Source of the DNA: Lunularia cruciata | Taxonomy: Eukaryota > Streptophyta > Marchantiopsida > Lunulariales > Lunulariaceae | Assembly: GCA_948567375.1 (NCBI GenBank) | Contig: OX419755.1 | Location: forward strand, 84,834,218-84,898,217 | Direction of reading: 5' to 3' | Length of the DNA: 64,000 nt | In this document: positions 34,290 through 45,757 of the stretch, one piece after another | How positions within the stretch are numbered: position 1 is the first letter of the stretch | Layout of the letters: every line of letters begins with the position of its first letter | Position numbers and translations under genes: made by a program | Notes under the pieces: model-generated | Seen by the model: the letters and a program-made list of their open reading frames with translations, nothing else | Told to the model about the DNA's origin: nothing | Database searches by the model: none

Positions 34290-36060
34290 TTGATAGCTTT
34301 GTGGTGAGAGCTCAAGCCATTGCAATAGTAGCAAAGTCATATGATGTGCTAGTTGGTGGAGTAATGTTCTAGCCCATGGGTTTCAATATTGATTATTAGG
34401 AAGAGATAGCTTCCTATAGCCCAAGTTGGCATTTAGTTGGGGGATAGGTATGCCACCTACCAGTGTGCTTTACTAGTGGTTGCCTTGGCTCACTACAATC
34501 AAGGACCATGGCATTAGTTTCAACTTTTAGTGATTACATTACTTGGCCTGATGACTTATTAGAGGGGAAAATCCATGTGGAAGATATTCTAGTACTAAAG
34601 GAGATCACTTGGATTTGGAGTACAAGTGGGATTGTTCCATCCACCTTGGATGTTCCATTATGGAGTTATGGGGAGGAATTGTAGCAAAATGCGGATTTGT
34701 TGGTGCAATAAGGTTGGAGTGGAGCCTTTGTACCACCAAGAGACCAATATGAGGATTAGCCTTTGGAGTCTATTACCTTGTCATCTTTGGGTACCATACT
34801 TATTGCCTAATAATATTTAGCAAAAGGAGTATGCTTATTGGAGTTGTTTGGTAGGATTAGCACTAGACTAATTATGGCACTAAAGGCAAGTATATGGGTT
34901 TAGAAGTACTTATATATGGAGAGAGATGAGACTACTAGGTGAGTCTCTCTATAGACCATGCACGATTCTACCTACTTCATTGCAAGCGCCTTTGACAGCA
35001 CCCATAATGACCTTCTGGGCCCTTTCCTAAAGATTGCACGTAAATGTCAGGCCAAACTCTTGGCGGGACTGAGTCCAAATCCTTTGTAAGTCTTCTGGCA
35101 TTTTCTGAAAGTCCGGTAACATTTCAAAGATATTTTAAGCGTTGTTATTCATGCACCGGTCATTAAATCATTAACAATATTTTCCAACATGCGACTAGAA
35201 AAATAAGCAGCATGAGGTACACTTGGCCTATTGGTATCTTGAATTATTACCAATGTCAATAGTTAGGGGTTACCAAAAGACTCAATCGGAAGACATTTTC
35301 TAACTAAGGAAGCATGATCTAAAAAGACATGGTCCCATTCATTTGGTGATTTTGGATAGCCATGTTAGGGACATATCTGTGTTGGCTGAGGTTAGGCTAT
35401 AGATCTCTATTTTGGTGTGTTTTGAGAGATATTATGGATGCTTTGACATCTCTAAGTTCATCAGACCGTTTCTCTTGCCTACATTTTAGAGAACATTTCT
35501 TTGATGGGTGATTCTTGCACATGGGTGGTGGCAAGTACAAATCAAGTCTATTTTGGGATGGACTTGCTGTATTGTTGGATGCAACTAGAGCTGGATCACA
35601 AGCACATTGTCTTAGTCTTTGGTGAATGAACCTCTTAACGATAGAGAGGTTTAACCATGTGCCTATGATGGGATTCAATGGCTAGCTCACCTTATCATGG
35701 ATGATATTTTGGATGTTGAGTGCCAATATTAGATAGTGATAGTGGTTGATAGGTCATCTATGACAATGATGAACCTTGTTGGGCAACCCAAAGATGCTTT
35801 AACCACACTCATGAGTTTCTTAGGCTGACAAGCTCTTCAAGAAGGAGGTGTTGGACTTCTTTGGGAGTTATAGTTATAGCAATTGGTGGAGGCCAACACC
35901 AATGAGAGAGAGTGGGCAATGGGTTCTATATTGGTATAACCATTGTTTCAGTAGTCTTAAAAGCATCCAAGCATCAAGTGTTAGGTCAAGCTATGGACCT
36001 AAATTTTTTGACCTGGATTATGAGCCTTGGTTTGGTGGAGCAGCATAGGATGTGTTTGAT
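34290..36060 (+). pseudogene. Cytosine methyltransferase domain of copy A, broken
   Basis: Aligns with 48260-49800 of copy B. The upstream linker is kept (VVRAQAIAIVAKSYDVLVGG, STSGIVPSTLDVPLWSYGEE). Motif I reads LLELFGRISTRL at 34834-34870. The catalytic WPCQ has become stop-PC-stop (35356-35368), both explained by G-to-A or C-to-T changes. Motif VI (ENV) and motif VIII are damaged. The C-terminal GFYIGITIVSVVLKASKHQV and LGQAMDLNFLTWIMSLGL are still readable at 35910-36030. A 256-bp insert splits motifs I and IV. Not functional, but it shows that the domain belongs to the family. Confidence 0.8.
34953..35208. other. 256-bp insert within the copy A methyltransferase
   Basis: Absent from copy B, where gtctctctac runs straight into atcatgtggcacact. 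The insert contains an open stretch MHDSTYFIASAFDSTHNDLL and GPFLKIARKCQAKLL on the + strand. It has no terminal repeats that I can see and its origin is unknown. It could be a short captured fragment or a small non-autonomous element. Confidence 0.55.
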
Positions 36061-36419
36061 AGGTATCACCACTCAGACACTTGTGACCTCTATGTCTATT
36101 GAGATGATTCAAGCACATGTAAGGGAAGATAGACCAAGTGTGCATGGTATTCTTGGGTTATAGCCAATGGCTATTAGTGAGAATGATCTACTTGGAGTTC
36201 ATCAAGGTGAGCTTGGTCTACAAGGGTTATACACTTGGTCTACTAGGGTTATACCCTTGGTCTACTTGGGATACAGTTAGAGGATATGTGGAGCTTGCAA
36301 TCAAAGCAAAGGGAGTTTTTTGCTCTAAGGTTGTGGACTCTAGTGGTTAGGAGCATGAGATTATTGTTCCCAAGGGCCTGGTATAGTAGCCAATCAATGC
36401 ATCTTCCACTCCTACATTG

Positions 36420-37226
36420 TTTATAGAGGATACTTGGGAGCTTGATATTGGACCCAAGCTTACAAGAGGGAGAAAGACTGAGAGTTTGGAGGTTCTTGAG
36501 TAGCTATATAAGTTGTTTTGCCTTTAGTATGAAGGATTTGGGTACTCTAAAAGGACTTGGTATTTGGATTGAGTTAACTAGTAATACAGTAGTTTTTCAA
36601 CGTCCTTACAGATATAGCGATATGGAGAGCATTGATTTAGAGCCGAAGTAGAGACATTATTGAGGTTAGTTTGGTGGAGATTTTACATGGAAAGTATGCT
36701 TTAGTTGTAGTGATGCCGGCCAAGAAGGATATGCATGCATGAAAATACATTGATAGGTGGATATATGGAGATTACTATCCTATTTATTGATATATTAGGG
36801 CTGATTGGTATGCTATGCTTACACCAAAAGAGATCATTGATGCAAATAGGCATGCAAAGCTCTTCAATTTTTGGATCTCTCTACAAAATATCATTAATTG
36901 CCAATTAGGGAGGAGTACAAGTACAAGATAACATTTTGGGTAATTGATCCTCATGGCAACAATATACTATATCAATGGAGATTCTTGCCATTTAGGTTAA
37001 TGAACACTATTGCCAATTTTTAAAGGGTCATAAACATGATCCTAATAGGATTAGATTTTGCTTGGTGTTATATTGATGATATTTTGGTCTATAGCACTAT
37101 TGTTGAGGAGCATGAGAGACAATTGTTGGAGTTGTTTGAGAGATTAAGATCTTATGGACTCAAATTACATCTTGGGAAGTGTAGATTCTTCCACAAGCAA
37201 GTTGAGTATTTGGAACACATTATCTA
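36420..37226 (+). pseudogene. Reverse transcriptase of copy A, broken and cut at the X1 target
   Basis: Readable pieces: VWRFLSSYISCFAFSMKDLG, PYRYSDMES, LPIREEYKYKITF, LYQWRFLPFRLMNT and DFAWCYIDDILVYS (YIDD kept). The sequence stops at cacattATCTA (37222-37226), and the same ATCTA begins the C fragment at 54799, where the RNase H part follows. Confidence 0.85.
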
Positions 37227-38021
37227 TGTGACAACTTGGCAAATATCACTTTTGCGGTAATCAGGTATGTAAAGTTTGTTCTTGTAGAGATACTGGTCAG
37301 AATTGGTTAAATATGAAGTCAAACATCACAAGTAGTTCTTCTTGGGTTTCTCTTTAATCTCTCAAGTAGCAACTACATCCAGAAGAGAGTAACAAGCTCA
37401 CAATCTTGACAACTTGTCACAAATTCCCACACCCATAATCACAAACATAGCAAATTCTGTCCAAACAAATCTTGATTGTGATTATTCAGATTCTCTCAAA
37501 GACGGCACTTCACTCCAAAATGACTTTGCTCAGAATTGTGTTCCACCCCTCCACTAAAGGCACAACTTCCTCAATCAAAATTGCTTCACATCAACCATGC
37601 ACTACACTCACAAATGTAGAATATTACCAACACTACAATTCCTCTAAGATCTATCAAGGCATTGCTCCAATTGCACTTCACTTAGGATCAAACACACAAA
37701 ATGAAGGTCAAGCTGCAGAATCTAACATCCAATACACTTTGATTTGCAGTTCAGAATTCTCCACACACTCACAAACACACACACAAAGTTGAGACTCGGA
37801 ATTAAGCTCAAGCAACGAGCATTGAAATCAGCACTTTGCTCTATCTATCTTTAGAAATTATGAATATTGAACAACATATCACTATGAATGCCTCCCTTAA
37901 TTAGTAGATCAATCAATAATTATCTAACAACTATACTGTTCTACAACAATTCTTCTAACCTACAGATTTGAAATGATAATGCACCTCTTCATATCTGCCT
38001 CTTCAAATCTCAAAATTGTTA

Positions 38022-40235
38022 CTACTCCAATCCGATGGCAACCTCTTCTTCAGCTTCCAAACCCGATGATCTTCCTACCACTTCTCCTTCTTTGGGTATA
38101 TCTGATTCTACCAAATCCTTCACTACTTTTATGACTTCTTCATTGGGAACTACAATTGAGCTCATGGGTAACCTTTCTATCTCCTTATCTCTTGACCCAC
38201 TCTTCTCTAATGTCTCAAATGTCAAATCCAAAGATACTTATACTCCTACTTTTGCAACTTCAGATTTCTTCTCCTCCTACACACTCCTCCTAATCCTTTC
38301 TAACTTGGAATTTACTAAATCTAATCTAAGATTGGCGTTGTCTCCTACTTCCAACATCTTCCTATCTACTCACTCCCTCAATTGAATCAGAAGAGTTTTC
38401 ATATCAATATCCTCTCCTTGTCTCTTCCTAGTTCCTACACAAGCAACTTTAATTCAAGTAGTCTTGCTTCTTCCAACCTTCCTTCAGCCTCGATGCACAG
38501 CATAGCTCTCAATTTTCCCACAACTTCTCCTATTGATTCTAATGCATAACGTCAAGATCGCTCTTCCCTCAACGCTTCCCAGTACACCTTCAACTCGTCT
38601 TCATACTCATTTGCAAGCAACTTCTTCTCCTTTGTATACTAAGAGCTCTGGGACTCAACACTTCTTACCAAGTCTTGCAATCTTTCTTCTTCTTGATATT
38701 TGATTGCCAACTCTCTCTACCATGCTTGATCTTTCTTGGCTGTGCTTTTCTTCAAGCCCTCTAACTCTTGCTCCATCATGGCTGCTAGCACTTTTACATG
38801 AATACTTTTGATGCATGCTTCATTGACCTCCTCATTCATCTTTTGTTAGCAACATTGTCTGCTCCTTCAACTCTTCAACTTGATGTTGCATTTCTCTCCC
38901 TCTTGACTCAAAAATCTCTTGCAACTTCTTGAAAGTCTTCTTCTTCAAGACTATATTCACCCAAAGCTCTTCAACTTCTTCTTTGTTTAGAGTTACCTGT
39001 TCTTGCAATCCCTTCACTTCAGCCAATAGATACTTCACCACCTGCAACTCATTCCTTACCTTCATTCAAGATTGCGGAATTACCCTCTGTTGCTCTTTCA
39101 ACAGCTCCAACAATGGAGTCATGACCTGCGCTAAATACTATACTCCTCCAAAGTTCTCTTCATATTTGGCCCCATCTTCATACTTTGCCTCTTCCACCAG
39201 CTTCTTCTTCCAAAGTCTTGATCTTTGTACTTTCAGCGATACTACATCTGCACTTCCTTCTTCCTTACCAATTGAACTTGGGCATGCAGGGTCTTCCTTC
39301 TTTTGATTGGTCTCAATCTCTTCCATGACCAAGGCTACACAAAGATTAGCACTTCCCTCCACACAATCAATCATCACATGAAAGTCTCCATCTTCTTCCG
39401 CTTCAGCCAATTGCTAAAATTCTTCTTCACCCTCACTCTCACTTCTGGATTCCCCACTTTGCAACATAAGCTCTACTTCTTCTGAGTCTTCTCCTTTAGA
39501 CTTTTTCTCCCCTTCAGACTCAATTTCTAGATGTTCTTCTCTCACCGCCTTCTTACCCCGCATAGTGAGTCTTTGGATCTTCCATTGTGTTGGTGGAAAC
39601 TCTTCGTCTTTGGGTTTAGTCTACTTCTTCATCTTTGGGTTTAGTCCGCTTCTTCGTCTTTGGGCTTCTGACTTCTTCTATCTCCCAATGTTCCATTCTG
39701 AGGAAATGATCATCATTGGCTCATAGGTGTGCCATGTAGTGATGTTCTTCTTCATCCGCTTCTTGTCGTAGATCAGGATGAAAATGTGATACCATGCAAT
39801 GCCTCTTCCTTGCAGTCAGCAAATTCAATCCAAAGTAGAAATGTGCTACAAATAGCACAAAATAATATGGAGGCAAATTAGTTCTCCAATTAACAACCGT
39901 CTGCCTTGTTTGCTGGTGGAAGCACTTCACTCAATTCACCTTCACTCTTGCAAACATCTGGTGGAAGAAGACCGCCTATTGCATGTTCACGTATGTTTTT
40001 TGTTCAGGTTTGAACATAGCCATTATAGCTCCTATGATGCTTTGTTTAATCGGGTCCTGATAGGACTCCACCTTGTAACCATTAGTTGTACATAGAGCAA
40101 AGAATGAATTGAAAATTTCCACCATCTCCTCAACAGCATCACACTTCCAATAGGAGGTGATCCTAGTTGGCTCTCTTGCTTCCTTTCCCAGCACTAACTT
40201 CCAATCCGCCTCAATCCATCGAGCCAGATTTCCTC
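38022..40235 (-). pseudogene. X1 protein, C-terminal two thirds, broken
   Basis: From the copy B junction it reads GNLARWIEADWKLVLGKEAR, then ALCTTNGYKVESYQDPIKQS, then PYYFVLFVAHFYFGLNL and MVSHFHPDLRQEADEEEHHY, followed by an acidic, Lys/Glu-rich coiled-coil region full of stops and frameshifts. The same blocks are kept better in X2. The function is not recognised. It could be a Gag-like structural protein. Confidence 0.55.
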
Positions 40236-40684
40236 TATCATGCCATTTGTAGTGCCGCATCTAGATGCTCGGACACTAGAGTTCCAGTGATAGTAGTTAG
40301 AGTTTTTCAGCAGTTTCTCATAGACTACTTTTCGATGGTCAGATTTTGTGTTCAGGGTACTAACTTCATGGTGGGGCCCACCATCACTTTGCACCGTTTG
40401 CACCGTTGAGTGTGCCATCAGTGGGACCGTTAGGGTTTCAGAGCTAGCTCAAGTCCAGGGTGTATAGTTTCAAAGTGAGCTCTAGAGAGCTCACTTCTTT
40501 GATGTTGAGCCTTCGAGTTCTTGGCTATGGTGGACAGAGGCCGCCGAGCGTCACCTAGATTCTCTATGCTTGAGTGGGTGTGGCTTGACTGTAATTAGTG
40601 CCTAGTTGTTGGTAGTTTATAGAGTGACAGATCAAGTACTGATCTGAGTTGAGTTGAGTTGAGAGTGGTAAGCAATCTGATTAC
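40236..40684 (+). repeat. 5' LTR of copy B, lacking its last ~105 bp
   Basis: Matches 53489-53924 closely, up to gtaagcaatctgatta. The following ~105-bp tail that both other full LTRs have (tgtggcactttagag...) is missing here. Confidence 0.8.
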
Positions 40685-40982
40685 ATCAGAGAAGTGAAGT
40701 CACGGGGAAATTGTGTGCATGAACTTTAAGTGTTGGTGGTATCTCCAAGCTCGTGGATTGTTGGTAGCTCAATTCAAGTTCAGTGTTTCCCTAGTGTGCA
40801 TAAGCTCGTTCAATTGATGCAGATTTGGCAGTTAGGCGGGCGGTGTGCGGAAGCGCTGGCCAAATTTTGAGCAAAGAAGGAGCAAATTTTGAGTAGTGGT
40901 TGTGATTTTGAGCTCAAGAGGTGAAGGCAAGACCAATTTGCTACGAGTTGGGCTCAGAAAGTCAAATTGAAGGTGGAGTTGG
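40685..40982. other. Leader of copy B, non-coding
   Basis: About 300 bp between the shortened LTR and a solo LTR. No ORF or known motif is seen. It does not align with the leader of copy A at this position. Confidence 0.4.
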
Positions 40983-41717
40983 TGTAATACCAAGGGTTAG
41001 CCATATGATCTAGATGTGAAATTCAGTTTGGTAACATCTAGAATGATGTTATACATGATGGTCAAAATAGATCAGATAGAAGTATCACCAAAGAACGTAC
41101 TTCTACTAATAGGGCAGAAATCAAAATAGACTTGAGAACCTTAGAACCAATAGCTAGACATATGATTTAAAGGTGAGAATTGGTTTGGTAACATCTAGAA
41201 GGATGTTACACATGATGGAATAAACAGATCAGAAAGAGGTATCACCAAAAGGGTACTTCTACTAATAGAGTAGGAACTGAAATATGCCTGAAATCTTTGA
41301 AGGCAATTTTGGAGGCCTAAACGAATGAATTAGGCCTCAAAAATATGAAGATCCCCCCCCAATGGAGGAGAGGCTGGCCTTCCCTTCCTCCTGCTTTGTC
41401 TCATTGAGAGCTTTCCAATGGTACCTTACGTGATTTTGAGATTCCTATAGGAAGATTCCCTAAAAGATTCTCTCCGGTCAAAGCTTGTTTGACCAACCAA
41501 ATAGGACCTAGACCAGACAGGTCACCCATCCAAGTAAGTAATCCAAGGGTGGAGCTTGCTGACATGTCACCTATCTGTGTCCCTAATCCTATGGTGGAGC
41601 TTCCTTGGAGGAGATCCTCTTTGTCTATATAATAAAAAGAAGGTGTTCCCTTGGGGCATCGAATGTTTGAGTGTGCAATCTGTGTTTTCTCTCTTTTCTT
41701 GTCCTTGGAGTATTATA
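40983..41717 (+). mobile_element. Solo LTR of the chromodomain-gypsy family, TSD GTTGG
   Basis: Starts TGTAATACCAAGGG and ends GGAGTATTATA, close to 26456-27194 including the internal duplication. Flanked by perfect GTTGG (40978-40982, 41718-41722). It arose by LTR-LTR recombination of an element that inserted in the leader of copy B. Confidence 0.92.
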
Positions 41718-42849
41718 GTTGGGAAGCTATTCTCATGAATTTGTGTTTTGGAAAAACTTGTGTTGTCAATTTGGCTCGAGTGGAAAGTTAGCGGGGGGAT
41801 TTGGCAAACAGTCAACTTTAGGGTTTACGTCAGATTTTGGTTGGGATTTACGTCAGATTTTGGCCAGATTTAGAGGAGTTTTGCTAGTTTGGAGGACTTT
41901 CGTAGATTTGGAGAAGTTTTGCCAATTTTGGAGGAGGTTCGAAGTGGCAACAAGAAAGGCCTCATTTGGCTGAATTTTAGCATTTAGAGGCATAAGGCTA
42001 TGGGCTATGAGAGGCTACGAAAGCCTAGAAGGGCCAACAAGCCAGCTTGCTGGTGTGAGGCTTAGAGTAGATCTTGGTCATTGGTTGGCAAAATCTGCCT
42101 TCCTTGCTAGATTGTGCGCAACAAGGTTTGACCCCTAGATTTCTTGTTCCTAGACGGGTGCCCTAGCCAACTGGTCCACCCTCACTTGTTGTCCTAGTGA
42201 CGGTGCCACTGTTATCTATACACATGTAGCTTTGGCTAGGAGAGGCAGTTTGATCCCATTCTTGGTGATCTAGGTAGCTTAGCACTTAGATACAGACTTC
42301 TCTTATGTCAAATGCCAAATGGTGGCAGAGTCAATCTCGTGTTGTGTTATGAGATGAAGGGTTTTTGTTTAGATTTCTTGTGATTGGATCCCCTCCATTC
42401 TCTGCTTCCTATTTATGCATCACGTTTGTGTAAGGTGCCCTGACTTTTGAGCATTGGTGCTTTGGTGTGCTCTCGGTGGTGAGGCTGGAGTGATGACCAG
42501 TCAGATTACCTTTGTTTCTCTCCGATGAGGTAGGAAGTGATGATCTACAGACCGTGAGAGTGCGTGTTATGATGGCAGGTTATAGGTTGCACTTTCCCCT
42601 AGTGTAGTTATCTTGGTTAGAGCTACATTAGTGGGTGGTGCTTAGTTGGTGTTGGCACGTGGTGGTGTTGGCACTTGGTGGGGTACTTGCGGTTATGACT
42701 TGCGATTACAGTTGGTGGTCTGGGTTTGCTGTTGTGGTTACTTTATCACGACAGAGTTCTTTGGAGATTCTTGAGGAGTTAGCCCTGCAGTACGCAATGG
42801 GTTTACTCAAAGTGGTGCTCAGTATTAGCCTATATCTCAGGTCCCAATG
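41718..42849. other. Leader of copy B with a primer-like site
   Basis: Non-coding leader. From about 42070 it aligns with 22850-24400 of copy A (caacaaggtttga, gtagctttggctag). A primer-like tggtggcagagtc lies at 42320-42332 (copy A has tggtgacaaagtc near 23937), but it is far from the LTR, so its role is uncertain. Confidence 0.45.
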
Positions 42850-43413
42850 AGGGAGGAGATTGACTCTGAGTTGGAGTTTGACACAGGAGCTGATTCAATT
42901 GAGAGTGCACTTGGTGTGTCCGCACCGTTGTTGTGGGACATGGACAAGATTTATGGGGCCTCCAAAGGCCCTAGATGTTACTATAGTGCGTACCATTGAG
43001 TTGGATGATTTCATCCAAGAGTTTGATAGTTGGTGTGATCTGCAGTAGATGCGGAACCCAACTTTGTTCACACCCTTCATGGCATGGAAGGGGTTTTTTT
43101 AGCATCTAGAGGGTTCGTCAATGGATGACTACCATGAGTTCAAGAGAGCTCATTTGGAGGAGATCAAGTTATGGAGATAGTATTGGTCTCCAAACTATGT
43201 CTCTATCACTTTAGGTTTAGTGGCCAGGAGTAGATTGGTTGTACTCACGAGTTCTAGCTCAAGTAATGTTGGTGGAGCTAGTGGAGGTGCACTAGCTAGA
43301 GATAGTGCTACTACAAGTGGAGGTACCGCTGCAGGAGGTGGTGTGGTACCGGGGTTTAACCCCATGGTGGAGTTCTTCTTGTGTTTGAGGTAGAACTACC
43401 AGGGAGTGCGGAC
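42850..43413 (+). pseudogene. gag of copy B, first part, broken
   Basis: Reads IELDDFIQEFDSWCDLQ, then FTPFMAWKG, DYHEFKRAHLEEIKLWR, WSPNYVSITLG and a Ser/Gly-rich stretch to FNPMVEFFLC, interrupted by stops and frame changes. Similar in placement to a gypsy capsid N-terminal region, though not assignable to a named Gag family by eye. Cut by the solo LTR at 43414. Confidence 0.65.
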
Positions 43414-44103
43414 TGTAACACCCATTTGTGCATGTGTGTGGTATTGTGATATTTAGCTTGGTATTACAAGTACTTAAGAGATATTATTTATAGAGATAAA
43501 GGATGGTTCTATATTAGTCATGGTTAGCTAAAGTTAGTCATAGCTAAGATAGAAGGGACTTTACTTTAGAGGAAGTAGAAAAGATGAGCACCACTATTTT
43601 GGATTTTAGTGTGTTGACTTGGTATTATTCCTAGGTGTTTGGCTTTGAGGAAAGAGTTGAGAACTCTTGGGTCCGCAAGCCTTTTTGTTTTGGATTCTTC
43701 TTTAGTCCAAGGATAGCCCATGTGAAGGAATCCTTGACTTAGTGGTTGGGTCAAGATAAGACCACATGCTTAGGGGAATATGCTCATGTGAATGGATATT
43801 CCTTTCTACTTTTTGACTGTACTTGACTTTTAGTCTAGTAACTTGAGTTACCACGGTAATTAGTAACTTTGGTACGTAACTATTTCACAAGTATATAAAC
43901 AAGGGGTGAGGAGGTACTCATCATCTTTTCATTTGCAACTATCTCTCTCTCATTGAGTTTTCTAGTGAGCAATGTCTTGAGTCTTGGAGTGTTAGCCTTG
44001 GAGGAGTATGATGGAGTTCGGGTTCCTTGCCTTCTTAGTCCATGGTGCGCTACCATAATAGCCATCAGAGGTTCATCCTGAGTGAGAGAAAGGCCGGCTC
44101 ACA
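43414..44103 (+). mobile_element. Solo LTR of a fourth family, TSD GGAC
   Basis: 690 bp, TGTAACACCCATTTG...GCCGGCTCACA, flanked by GGAC (43410-43413, 44104-44107). Copy A has the uninterrupted site near 25016. A TATA-like gtatataaacaagg lies near 43892. Family unknown. Confidence 0.85.
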
Positions 44104-45560
44104 GGACTGACAAGCTAAGGAGCTTGCAAGAGTTCCAGTGGAAGGCTGGAGAGAGCCTACGTGAGGCATACACTTGCATGAGGCGGCTGATCAGTTTCAC
44201 TCAAGGAGTTACTGAGGCCTAGGCAGTCCAGTTTTGGTATGGGATACTGGACAGGGAGTTGCGACGTAAATTTTGTGATGCTACGTTGTTATAGACTACT
44301 TCGCCTACTTTGGCAGTGGTCTTTGGTTTGGCTGAGCATATTGAGCTCAACATGGTGGAGGAGAGAGTGGTGACATTTGGATTTGGTAGGGAGACCTCAT
44401 CCACGGCTGTGACTTCTTCTAGAGTGTTGTAGAGTGCACCGCGCCCAGTTGGTTTTCAAGGACAAGGTGGACAGCGCAGATCCTATAGAGCAAGTGGAGG
44501 GCCTAGTGGAGTTAGACCCTTATCCTCATTTTTGGGTTAGCATCAGCCAGTGAGTGGTGGTGTTGCTTGTTGGACTTGTAGTGGACCCTCACCATCGGAG
44601 AGAGTGTACTCAGGGCAGTGGACCTGATACTTTGGGTGCATCACAGCCAGCACAGAGGCAGTGTGAGCATTGCCACAGATTTGGTCACACTAGTGACCGG
44701 CGTTTTGACCTACACTCAGAGTTACGGAGTTGTAGGGCTGCTATGGCTAGTAGTAGAGGAGCTCCAATTCATGGAGGATGAGGTGGTAGAGGTGGTGGTA
44801 GAGGATCTACACCTAGTAGGGGTGCAGTACCTACCCTTACTTCTGACACAGCTATGGCTACTCAAATTGAGCAGTTGGAGCAGAGATTGGCTAGTATGGC
44901 TATTGCTCAGAGGAGATCAGATTTGGGTGTTGAGGCTTCCACCTCATATGCTAGTGATAGAGATGTTGTGGACTTCATGTGTGGAGCAGCACAGGTGGAT
45001 CCATCTATAGCAGTGACTAGGAGTGTAGTACGTGCTCCAAAGCCTAGAGAAGCATCAGTGGAGTTGGACCCACAAAGAGGAGAGGTTGGGAGACAGGTTA
45101 GACTTCCCCAGTCTTCCATGCTATCTAGGCATTGCAGACAACATCCATGGTTCCTAGACGTCCCAATGTAGGTGTGGTAGGTGGTGATGGAGTACATGAT
45201 GGACTACCTGCTAGTCAGCCACTTGCTACTACACAAACTGAGTCTAGCATGATGTTGGGGGCGGCTCAGCTGATTATGCGGCATCCTTTGTTTTCAGCCA
45301 GCGACATGTTTACATTGGGAGTTGACCCAGCCCCAGTGTTCCAATTGGCTGCCACGTTGTGTGAGAGTAGGGATGGTGCAGTTCCTACTACTAGAGCAGA
45401 GGTGGTTGGTAGTGGAGCTGACTTGGTTGAGGAGCATGGGATCCGTTCAGCAACCAATGGTTTATGGCAAGGAGTAACGACTAGATTGGAGGAGTTGCCA
45501 GCTAGACGGGCCTTTGAGAGAGCGCGGTTTACACCTGGTGTTGTCCTATTGGACAACTAG
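44104..45560 (+). pseudogene. gag of copy B, second part with two zinc knuckles
   Basis: In one frame or another: LRSLQEFQWKAGESLREAYT, then TFGFGRETSSTAVTSS; first knuckle CWTC-GGPHHRREC (near 44570); second knuckle CEHCHRFGHTSDR at about 44665, whose last Cys is Arg here but Cys in copy A. Then a Gly/Arg-rich patch (GGRGGGRGSTPSRG), MATQIEQLEQRLASMAIAQR, which looks like a short coiled coil, and a longer open part (45132-45560) ending FTPGVVLLDN. Nucleocapsid function is inferred from the paired knuckles. Confidence 0.7.
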
Positions 45561-45599
45561 AGGGGGATTTTTTGTTTGGTGGGACCTTCAAGGAAAGTC

Positions 45600-45757
45600 T
45601 ATACACCATAGAGGGTCTTGTTAGACTCTAGTGCGCATCCCCTTATGTTGGGGAAGGCTGAAGTTGTCGGTTTGGAGTTACGGAAGACCGATGTGGAGAG
45701 GTGTCCATTTAGATCTAGACATCTCTAGGTGGTAGTTTGACATAGTACATCACACAT
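45600..45757 (+). pseudogene. Retropepsin-like protease start of copy B
   Basis: RVLLDSSAHPLMLGKAEVVG: the active-site DSGA is DSSA here (Asp codon 45624-45626; Gly to Ser by G-to-A). The protease is cut by insertion W at 45758 and resumes at 48239, where YDVLVGRAMLYPMG (near 48330) corresponds to the second half of a retropepsin (the YDVILG region). Confidence 0.65.
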
